A stretch of 64,000 nt of DNA, from the NCBI RefSeq assembly GCF_032854445.1, contig NC_088305.1:5521606-5585605 (forward strand), read 5' to 3'. The notes below the pieces were generated by a model. The model saw only the letters and a program-made list of their open reading frames with translations, was not told the DNA's origin and made no database searches. This document shows, piece after piece, positions 11,851 to 23,800 of the stretch. Source of the DNA: Liolophura sinensis. Taxonomy: Eukaryota; Mollusca; Polyplacophora; Chitonida; Chitonidae. A program made the translations under genes and the position numbers. Numbering within the stretch: the stretch's first letter is position 1; every line of letters starts with the position of its first letter.

Positions 11851-14800
11851 ACACGATCAGTCAATAGCCAGCATACATCTGACGAGCCAAATCTGACTTT
11901 TATTATCACGTTATTAAGACGTCCATGAAGGACATCGCGTTCACATACCAGTACTGGGGATGTTTTTTTTATTTTTAATAACACATAATACACTCATTCA
12001 CGGATTTATCTGAAGTCCACAGAGCTTCTTTTCGGCTGCAGCAGATAGGTTTCCGGTTGGCTGGCTGAGAAATACGGGCCGGTTGTTTAAAAGTGTAATA
12101 AAATTTAAGCCAGGCTTAAATCTTAATGTAAGCCTTGGTCTACAATACAAAACTAATGGGACAAAGGTTCAGACAAAAGTTAACACCAACTTTTGGACAA
12201 CTGTGCCCAGTGGCTGTCTAAATCAGAAGTCCGTGTTTAACCCTGACGTTTTCATCACTAATAAGGTTGTGTCGGGTTGAACGGTCCGCTTCGGGACCGG
12301 TAGATCCAGGATCAATCCTTGATCGAGTCACACCTAAGACTTAAAAAGAGGAAGTTGTAATTTCCTCGCTTGGCGTTCAGCATGAAGGGGGTAGTGCAAC
12401 GACTGGTTGACCCGTATCAGTATAATGGCTCGGGCGGGGCGGCTTACTTGCCTTCGGTAAGTCGTCTCAGTGAAGCAGCACTAAATAAAAGAGCGGTGGA
12501 AATCCGTCCTGCAACAAGGAGGCACATTACAAGTGCATGCACCCAAGGATTCCTTCGTCGTCATATGACCGAAAAATTGTTGAGTACGACGTTAAACCCC
12601 AAGCACTCACTCACTCACTTACTCGGGTTGAAGGATCATTCTTCGATCAGTAAGCTGAAATGCTTACTCAAACACTTTGGTTTTTGGAGACACCAATTTT
12701 ATATTGCGATGGAAAGTTAAATCTTCTACCTCTAATGTATTCTTGCTTTCTAAGTAAACCTGTATGTACAAGGTACAGATATTCCTTGTTGTACATGCCG
12801 AATCCTTCGCAATTTCCCTTCTTACAAACAGTGATTGTAACTAATGTACTGGTTTTGTTACTAGGTTTGGATTTTTAGGGATAGAGGAAACTGTAACAAA
12901 CTAGTACATACTTGCACATCATATTTGTGGAGTGCAAGTGATCAACAACAAATGTTGTCTTGCGTAAACTGCCGCACGCCGTTTATTATCACAAAATTGT
13001 CTGCCGAAGGCCGGGATCGAACCCATGCCACCTTTGTCCTTGCGTTTGAAAGACAAGCGTCGTAGTCAGTGGGCCATAGCTCGCTTCCATATGTCCAACT
13101 TGACTTCGACTTGAATCCGGTTCTACTGTCCAGGCGAATTTGTACTAGGAAGACCTCCAAGTAATAAGTATTCGACGGATGCCTTAGACACAGTTTCGCC
13201 CATTTTTTATCCATCTAGATCACGCATGATATCTGGTGATCAATCTGAAACTATGATTAGGTAGATGTGCTTTTTATAGAGCGACAGGGTACACCCGTCT
13301 ATAAAAACTGCGTATGTACAGTATTTACAAATTCGACCTGGCATGCACGCAATAGCAGCTGTCTATTGTAACCGTAGCTTGATATCCTGCCCCTTCCGCT
13401 GTCTGTCTAGCACAGTGATTACACGTTGTTTCCACCGTTATTTTGATCCACGGCCTAACGCCAGAACGTGTTTACTGTCACAAAACTACAACTATGTTGT
13501 TCAATCCTTTAGAGTATGATGACACAAAACACGAGGGGTTCTAAGACCGACTACTTTCTGGAAATACATTCCTTAGCCTATTGATTTGTTTTACTCATAG
13601 CATAATCATTAGATCTGACCCTGAAGCACGTCTGGTAGTTTATGGAATATTACATCAACACTGGGCCCTTGTGATAAGGCGGGTGGAACATTTTACGTCA
13701 AACGTGACTGTCATGACGACGCATGTATACTGTCTTATATTATTGTCATAATAATTACGTTTGGCGCAGCGTTAGACCTTCTTCGTTAAACGGGCCCCAG
13801 ACTTTCGGGTGAAGGACAGAATCTATACACCGCACCATGTACCCGATATAATACTGACCGAAGGCTGGACTCGAATCCGTGAACCTTGCCAGTCGAGGCT
13901 AAAATCTAAGCAACGCCCACCATTTAGGCCTCTCCGCTTCTGCTACCCTGTGTTATGGATTCACGTAACCTTTGTATCATTGCTATAATATCACGGAGAA
14001 GCGGTTATAGTTTTTATCGGCAACGATCTCGGTAATGTTTGCTGTCGCACTCAAGATATCTAACAAGTCCCCTTTGTCATCATTTGTTTACATTTCGTAT
14101 TTGGACGTCAGAGCCATATACTGACCAGGTTGAAGAACTTGTGTGATGTTTCAGATTTGTCTCCAAGTTAGACCTTAAATATCCTGAATAATGACAAATA
14201 ATGCGATATTTGAATCTTCGTACGTATTTAGACATACATGTACAACATGACTAATTTTCTGTTCTATGACTCATTCAGAGAGTTAACTTACTGACCAGCA
14301 CATCACCCCCCCCCCCCCTCCTCCATCTCCCGCCAACCCAAAACACCCACCCCACGTCTTCCTCCCCCTCTCACACACCTCAACATTCTCCAAATGTTAC
14401 TCTGGCTAACCTAGCTTATTATCCGACCCCTTTGTCACATCTCTCGGACGTGACAATCTCTTACTGCGCTGTTGACTTTCCATTCAACAATGTTTAAACA
14501 TGTTTGTCCAGCTGGTTGCAATCCGCGCGGCGCCATCTTTGTTTTACACATGTTAGCATGGCCTTGTATATGCGCTCACATGTATACACTGTGTCGTGTA
14601 GCAAACGTACTGCCTGCCCACAGCCGTCGTCTACCAGTAGAATACTAAGTTTTCAAAATGCAAGCTGGAGGCCCATGCACCAGCTGACACTGTTCATTCA
14701 CACTAAAACGTAGTAGTTGGTGTTTTGGCGTACATTGTCCATTATCCATACTAAAATCCCAAAGAAATTAAATGCTTTCTTTTTTCCCTTTACGACACTG

Positions 14801-17800
14801 TAATTTTGCGTTCACTTCATATGTTAAAAAGAACAGTATTGTTATAACTATGGTTGTGTGGACAAATCTTTTCTGGCATATTGTAAAGATCAGGGATATT
14901 CTACAATCCAAAACAATCGCATATCACAAGTTAGAAAACGCGATGAAATTCCAGGTCCTGGGAAGGTATGTGAAGGCATAGACTGAGAGAGTTTGTGCTG
15001 ATGGCCCCGAACCTTTTAATGCTCTGCGAAAACGGATTGGGTTGGGCCGTCATTCTCAAAACAGGAAACAGGCAACTTAAGCTAACGTCTAGAAGAGGAA
15101 TAGTGGCTATTGACGTAATGGCTCTCGTATGAGTCGCAACTGATATACATATTTTGTTACAGACAACTAATATTCTAGCATGGTAAGCCCACTCGATTTG
15201 AATACTAATTTCACTCAGTCGCCTAGAATATACCTTGCGTCTCTCCAGCGTCAGTGAAAGCTGTTGACTGCTGCTCTTTGCATGATTCCGTTCTATTTTC
15301 GTACATTAACTGTATTTTCTTAGTCCTTTGGTGGTTTGTCATTTTGGGAATTGACCTGGGGATTACTGACCCGGAAAGTCCTTGCTGGTTAGACGAATAT
15401 TTGTTTCGACGAATAGATTCTAGACGTAAAACAACTTTCTGACTTTATTACACATGAGCACCAAGGAGCACACAATATGCTACTCTCAGGGCCGACAGGC
15501 AGTTAGTGGGTCTGTCCGTTGGTTGATATTTAATTTGATTGGCAGTTTGGTCAACGTTTTGACATTCTATCTTTTAATTACAAAGAGTGTAATATTAAAT
15601 GAAGAGCGCAACAATGTTACGTATTTTAAATTGGCGCTTGCTCAAAAATCCTTAAGTTGTCTTTTCCTTTGTCATGAGCGTTGCCTATGAGTTCTCTGTG
15701 CGTTTGCTGATTAAGTGATTTAAAAAAAAACAGAAAGAAGAGAAAGAGACTCTTAAGTACAATGATTTCCCATTTGCATATCTCAAGTTCAAGGCTGCAT
15801 ATGAGAAATTCCGGTGTTATGCCTTTCTTTGACTTAATGTAATTGTATATCAAATGTGATGACATAAAATTTTCAGCAATTTTAGACATTTGACGTCTAA
15901 TAATTTACGATTGTCATCACTGATTTTTTTTACCTAATTCTGCTTAAACCATATTGCTACGTGGTCGGTTAAGTTGATACTTTTTAAGCATTCACATGAA
16001 CAGTTGGAAATAAAACCATACCTGAAGTAAATTGACAAGTGGCCACGTTTCACTGTTTACGTGTGACCATTTGCCAGTTATCACATGGTCGTCACTGCTA
16101 TGGGTCTTAAGATCTGTGTGCTTTAGACTTTTATACCTTATTGGATTGTTATGTTTTATGTTTGTGGCGCCATACCACACATGAAGGTTGAGGTTACGTG
16201 TAACAGCTGACCTACCACGATAGACGAAAAGAAAACGGTCACTCGGGGAGGGCTACACCCTAACCCAGGGCACACCTAAACAGATACTGCCATTCTTGTC
16301 CTGGACGGCTTGTGGGTCAAGGAGGGTGATTATACGACCACTTGTCGATCGTAAGCCAGCTTTCTGTCGCATTTAATGGACACTGAAGAACATGGACTCG
16401 TGTCGCAGCTGGGTCCTTGTTATATTCTGCGATAAGGCGTGTTTTCTTGGGGATATGTAAACATCCCGTTTTCTTATCTATATGCGCGTGATGCTGTATT
16501 AAAATCTGATTGAGATGAAGACCTTTCAAATTTGACCTAGGTTGGATGTGTGTAAACTACGAAAAACTCGATAACATGTCGTAGACACATTGGAAAACGA
16601 TGCCTGTCTCATATTTCAATGAATGAGGCACCCGCCCTCTTTTAATTCCGGTCATGGGCACAGTATTTCTACATTTCCCCAACTCGCTGTCCACAGTCTG
16701 TACAGTTTCATTGTAAAGTACATTGTAAAGTGTCGTAGACGTGCCGGTTACACGTCGAGAAATTGCTCGCTAAATTGCCGGAGGTCGTGATGGTTTATTC
16801 CCGGACATTCCGGCTTCCTGCATCCATAAAACTGACAGCCACCGTATAAGTGTAAATGTTTAAGCATAAATCAAGTTTTTCTGGCCATTCGATCGTTTGA
16901 TCGAACTTGGAATATCGGTGCCAAGCGTCGGTGTTGTTTGAGGGGTGGTATACAAATTTCGAACATGACACTTCGATTATTAAATCTGAATACTGCGCAC
17001 AGTGATGTCATTCGCCGACCTGTTATCAATATTTGATTACAGACATTATTCCATTTCACTTTTGTTACAGTGTGTAATGGTTTCCCGTTACATCATTTAC
17101 GGAATTCCCCGTTGTACAGCAAACACATCAGGCTCTATCCACTATTCTGTTCTGTGACATAAGCTTCAAGTGGAAAGAACAGACGTCGCTGAGAACCTGT
17201 GTTAAAGCGTTTAACCTCCCCAGATACATGCATGATAAACCTCCTATCGCAAGGCCGCAGGGGAGCGATAGAGAGCTGGATTCGAATACGCGACACCGGG
17301 TCAATACTCCGATATATTACTCTGACATTACGTGTGCCAAAATTTTGTTCGGCAAAGGAGTGCCCCAAAACCAACCTCAGTGAGCGCTCCAGTTAACAAC
17401 CTGATGTTGTGACCTGCGCTTGTCGAATATGTCGAATATGTGGCAGTGCAGCGTTTCGTTTTGAGTATCGCCATGATATCTTAGGTCCAAACGGGGTATA
17501 GCTAATAACTTACAGGTCGACAGGCAAAAAGGTAAGGAACATAACTGTCGGCAGTCTTATGGCCGTGGAATCATACTTGAGGAGCAATTTTTACCTCAAA
17601 CGTCATGACGAACAGCCACATCAGGTCAGTCGTGGTTTTAAGTGGCGCAGGCATGGGCTTTGTTTTGGCCGAACAAAATTGTGCCAACCTTAACGGTAGA
17701 ATAATCTTGGACGAGGGCTGCGATGTAAATATCTAAAATCCAAGTTAAATTGATCAAACAGTGTTTCAATGCTGCACTTTCTATGTAGCTGACGGTGTAA

Positions 17801-20800
17801 GCTGCCTTCCCGTCATCAATGAAAATGAACCAGAAATATTTAAAGAATTTTAGGGTTGGCCTAACCTCAGTATGGCTGACATGACGGGAACAGCCGGGGT
17901 AGATTTAGTTTTATCCATGTTCAGTGGATCTGGCTGGCTCGTTTCTAAAAGCGATGTTATGGTATCAGTCGATAAGCCCATGACCAGTGAGATCGCAGGC
18001 TCGAATCCATTCTGGGCTGGTTTTTCTGAGGATCTGAGTCAGACGGATGGTTAGGTATCTGGCAAAGAAGGGTAGTTTACACCGAGCACCCATGTTTCTG
18101 CGACACGAAAAAGCAGACCTATGTTGAATAAGTGAAAAACTCTTGACCACGGATAGTCACAGTGAAGTAATTTATTAAGTGACTATATAACCTGACTTCC
18201 ATTGTAGAGAAACTTTCAGTACACAGAGGAAATCCAGCTGTACAGGTAGAAATATGTTATATAAAACACTCTATGCTGTAAGTTTTTAATTATATTAACA
18301 CGATAGAAAGTATTTATGTTTTTATTTGATTGGTGTTTTACGCCGTACTCAAGAGTCATAGAGAGTAAAACCATAAAGCCAGGACATTGTGGTAGACGTA
18401 CAGCATGGACGGTGAAAACAGAGCAGACGACATTGTGATAGCTGGAAAATGGTCACACGTAACTGGTGAAACACAGCCTCTTGTCAATTTACCTCAGTTA
18501 GGGCTTTGTTTTAATTGTTTGCGTAAATGTTTCAGTAGCTGAAATCTATAGTACAATAACTGTATTCATCGACAATAAGTTATGCGCGAAATTATGAGAA
18601 CATAAACCATCCGTATCTGCCCAAGTCACACAGGTATATTGTATTTGAAACGGGACTTCAAGAAATGCGCTGGATCTTAGTCACAGATCAGTTTGTAAGA
18701 ACTGTATAATCTCGTTTCGAGCAAATATATTCCAAACATGATTTTGTTTGTGCTGCTTTACAGTTAGATGTAATGTAGAATCCGCCTGTTGTTTCCGTCT
18801 AAAGATAAAACATATGGCCTGACAGCTATGGCTCCAGTCATACCGTCTTTTCGAACAAATAACGGCGGAAATTTAAGGCGTGTCTTTTTAGATCAATGAT
18901 ACCAATCAACCAATCAGATTTCTGGATGTCATAATTTAAAATGACCACAACAGAAAGTGGCGTCAAACGACAAGATTACCACAGGGAAAGCACGGTTGAT
19001 TTACATTCGCCACTCCTCAGATTCCAGATATTTCGCGTAATTTTACTTTAAGAATTGCGTGGAAGAAACGCACTGATAACCAGAATAAAGCATATCCCTC
19101 ATCATGAGGACGGAGACAGTTTGACTCTCAAAATCTTGTAAATACAGTTCATAACTTACTTTCATCCTGGAATGTTTGTATCATTTCAGTCTCATCAGCA
19201 CGACAAACGTGATACGTTATTAAGTGACGATGACATGCAGCGTCTTTCTTCAAGATGACGTTAAACCCGATTGGACTAAGAGGTATTAATGCTGCATATG
19301 ATAGAATCAGACGAAAACCTGTTTTTTCTGGTCCATGTAGGTATATAATTTAGGTTCTGCAAAACAGCTTGTAGAATTCCTACGCGTACAAGTATACATA
19401 TATCTATGTGTATGTGATCGGAACAAGGCTGGTATAATTGTTTGATATGAATGTAGTTAGATCAGTTTCGGTATCGATCGCCTGGTATGGTTGTACAGGG
19501 CTGCAATGAGTCATAGCTGTGTGTTTACTAATCCTGCGAGATCCACCTACAACCGAAAAACTGACTGCGGTGTAAATAGACGCCATTCCTCTTTCAACAA
19601 TTATAAATGGAAAGTAGTCCGTCTCTCATATAGAGGCCTAGAGTTTTGACGGTATAGCCCTTGAACACAGGTGTCAAAGGTCGCTCAGATTCATGTGTGA
19701 GTGACGGATGATAATATGATATTTACTGATCGTACTGTTACTGGATAATAAGGGTATGAAACTGTCGTTGAGTTTATCAGCTTAGCGTCTGGGAACCCTC
19801 ATGAATATACATGAACGTACCACGATGTCCGCGAACCAATATTCTCCAAATAACCACAGGTTGGTTTCCCGGGAGACACGAGATGCCTGATCCTCATTAG
19901 CCGGTAATCGTCGTGAGTGATGATAATTGTGATTGATGTCATTCGTATGAATTTGCAAATCCTCATTGAATTATCATTGCAAGATGATATAGAGATGTTT
20001 TCTGCAGCCCAGATTCCATCTATCGTCATTGGTTTATAAAGAAAAGGAGAAGAATGAACATCCACATCATACCCATGGACGTCCTCAACAAACTTCTTTT
20101 TTTTCACTTTAGCCGTGATATTTGTGTTCTTCGCCGGATTATATCCTCAAGTTTTGTCATAGGGCGGGCTATGTGATATAATTAAAGACATACAACATAG
20201 AGAGTAAAACCAGAGCAGCGACGACAGTGTGATAGTTGACTGATGGTCACCCGTAACCGGTGAAGTACGGCCTCTTGTCAATTTACCTCAGTACAACCAT
20301 ATTGCATAAGAAAATATTATTTCTTTCATAACATAGTAACCTTATTGATCAGTTGCAACCTGACATATTTGTTCTTTTATTTGACCGCACGTTGGTCATA
20401 TTTGTTCTCTAGTTTTTCTTGCGCTTAAGCATTACGATTGATACTGACTTCCGTGTTTGTAGCGAATCTTAGTGATGCACAGTGCTGTGTTGTATGTGAA
20501 CTATTTTGGAGGACGGGTAATGAATGTTGAAACATGTATGGGGTTGGCATGGAGATGTGTTCTTGGCAGACCGTCGACAATTTGTTCCAGGGTTTGTTCA
20601 GTCGTGTTGGAAGCTGGCCAAGTTGATGTTGTTTACGTGTCGGTTTTATATGAACAACACATTATTTATTTGACTGAGGTAAATCATGTTACCCGTACTC
20701 GGAATCTCAATTTTTATCATTCTATGGCTTCAGTATGAAATATCCTCCAATAGTGTCACAGTGGTGAAGAGCTGTGGAATGAAATCTGGGTAGACGTTAT

Positions 20801-23800
20801 CGGAGAGAAGGATTTAGATACATGGCCACCAAACGAATTGCAAACGAATTGAAAACAAGCCTGGAGTAAATCCTACCAAATGACGAAAACGGAAATAGAT
20901 GTTACAAGATTTGCATCGGCATTCGCATGCGCATCTAAACTGCTTATCTGATCCTCCGCCCTCACAGTTCCTGTTGGCCTTGGTGACGATAAAGGGACGT
21001 CGATCCTCTTGAGGTCTCGGTGACAATAAGAGGATGACGACCCTCTTGAGGTCTTGGCGATAAGAGGACGTCGATCCTCTTGGGCCTCGGTGACAGTAAG
21101 AGGACCTCGACCCTCTTAAGGTCTCGGTCGACCCTCTTATGATCTCGGTGACAATAAGAGTATGACGACGCTCTTGGGCCTGGGTGACATTAAGAGGACA
21201 TCGACGCTCTTGGTGACAATAAGAGGTCAACAACGCTTGTGTTGCCGTTGACACAGTTTGTAAAATTCGTGAACACTTGTCAAAAGTCGGTAGATTTCCA
21301 TGGGCACTCCAATTTTCCTCGCCACTAAATATGACCGCCATCGTTTAAGTCAATAATCAAAATAAACAAACAGGCAACAGGCAATAGTTACCGACAGCTC
21401 AAGAATGAGGAACTTTCCTGGCCTAAAGTAATTCGGGTCCAAGCTCTGTAGTCCCTTGTTTATTCCTGCCTTTACGATGACGTTTTGTGTGCAAACTGTG
21501 ACGTAATACCCATCAATGCAAGAGAGCAATGCTCATTTCAGCCTTGAAGCGAGTCGTCATTGGGTGAGAAATGGAACGAAATAGCATACATCTTCAGGAA
21601 TTTCTTCAAATTCGCCATTTTCGGTTCAAAAGGTCTAGCAACAGGTTTGCTAACTGATAAAGTGAGAGGATCGACCCGGTTTGATGGAGGGCAAAGCACA
21701 TGTGCATGTATTACCTGTCTGTGAATAGCTATGGATGTACTTAACACAAACAGATCTCTATCAGGGTATCCCTCTAACTCTCGAACTGGATTCACCACAG
21801 CATGGTCGAGAAACCGCACTGTGTATCACTGGTGTAAAGGATAGGTTCCTTATGGTGAGGCAAAACACGTGATACGAGCATCTCAGGTTTAGAATGGCAG
21901 CCTTGTTCTACAGATACAATTTCTGTATGTTTATGTCGTTGATTACTGGTGTTCCGAATGAGTTATTGCCTCAGATCACCTTGTATATATACACACAAAG
22001 AGTTAATGTTTCCCGTATGTTGCACTCTTTAGGGATACACTAAACGTATCACAGGAGAATCGTGGCTCCGCTGGTTTTGCCGACGAACTCACTTGCCAGC
22101 TACCTTACGCAAATTAAGCTTGAATTAACAACGGTGGTGTTTATTTCCGTGCCGTTCTAAGTTTACAATCGCGGCTAGGCAGGCGTCCGTGGATGTCATC
22201 TTTCATTAAGTAGCTGATACCAACAGATGGGAATAAGGGGGCCTTGATCCATTCCACCGTGTAAACACGCTAGGTTATCCCAGCTCTTCATGCCCACTAC
22301 CCCTGGCCCTCACGGCAATAAAGACATTTCTATTTTCTACTCTGCTCTCCGTGGGATCGCTCGGCACTTGAACTCGTCAGCTGATCAAGCATGTGGTACC
22401 AAACGAAAGGAACCCATCACGTAAGCAACCCTGGTCAGGTGATACCAAAGACATTAAAAATGGTACTGGTTGTTGCCTTGCTTGGCACTCGGGGCTGAGG
22501 GGTTAGAGCAAGGAAACAGGACTTGTTGGCCCGGTGTCGGTATGTGTGACTGGATGGGGTTTCATGTCTGGTGTCGTCGGCATGACATTTCAGTTGGGCC
22601 AGCGCTTAAACGGCATCAACGCGCCCAGCCACCAGAGAACACAACATATGTACACACACCTAAAAACTCCTCGTCGTCACATAACTGAAAATTTGTTAAG
22701 TACGACGTTAAACCCCAAGTATTCATCTTTTCATTTTCGTCATGTACGCAATACATACCCTCAAATATGACTCATGCATTACTAAGGATCCCATTAAAAA
22801 TGTCTTAAGCCGATCGTGTACATTACAAGAAGAAACGACATTAACTGTAGCTGGCACTACTGTTCCAACAACAGTGTATGCAGTGAAATTTGTCAATTTC
22901 AACCCCACAAATGCATATCCCCTAATTGTCGCGTGGTACAATGTCATAGCACCATATGTAACTCGTCTATTTCTCTAGAACATATAAAAAAAAACCAAAC
23001 CTAACTTTTCCACCATTTTTTGAGCTGTGGTTGCTCCATGTGAAATCATAACATTTTGTCACCTTTGTAACCTTCAGGGGTGGGTAGTAACACTGCGCAA
23101 ACAGTCGCAGACTGTACGATGAGGGGGATAGTTTGAATTTTGACAATTTATCCTCACTTGGACAGGAGTATACCGCACCATGTGGCGTTTACATATCTCA
23201 TCTTGAAGCATTTGTTAGATCCTGTGTGTTATGTGACGATTTAAATCAATTATGACTGCAAAAACTAAGTTTCTTCAGTTTTACAATGAGTATAATTCTC
23301 TTGTAAATAAAAATGGACAGAGTGTCCAGGATCTCTGGCACTCTGCTTCATAATTGTGTCTAATTCCACTTAATCTGGAACAAGGGACCGTATCTTCATC
23401 GTGTTGAATTACATCGCAGCTTTGGATATATGAACTGTTGCAATCAAAGCGCAACTGAGATACATATTTTACTCTCTACAACTTCTAGCATGGTACACAG
23501 TTTGAATACTGATTTAAATCAGTCGCATAGAACATGCCTTGCGTCATTCCAACATCCCTGAAAACTACTGACTGCTTTTCTTTGCGTAATTCCGTCCTAT
23601 TTTAGTAGTAAATGCTTACAGAGTAGTAAATTACACGTCCCGTAGCAACATTGAATTAGGTAAAAAAATGTAACAGTGTTAACAGCTATTTATTAGACGT
23701 CACTGCTCTAGAAAAGTAGAGGCAACAAACCGTTGTCATAACCGTGAAATATATAGGTAGAATACTAGAATAGAGTAGATAAAGGAGTTTGTGCGACCCT

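Noticed and set aside
12950-13945. tRNA genes suggested by A and B boxes
   Set aside because: B boxes are good but acceptor and anticodon stems do not pair convincingly; treated as SINE heads.
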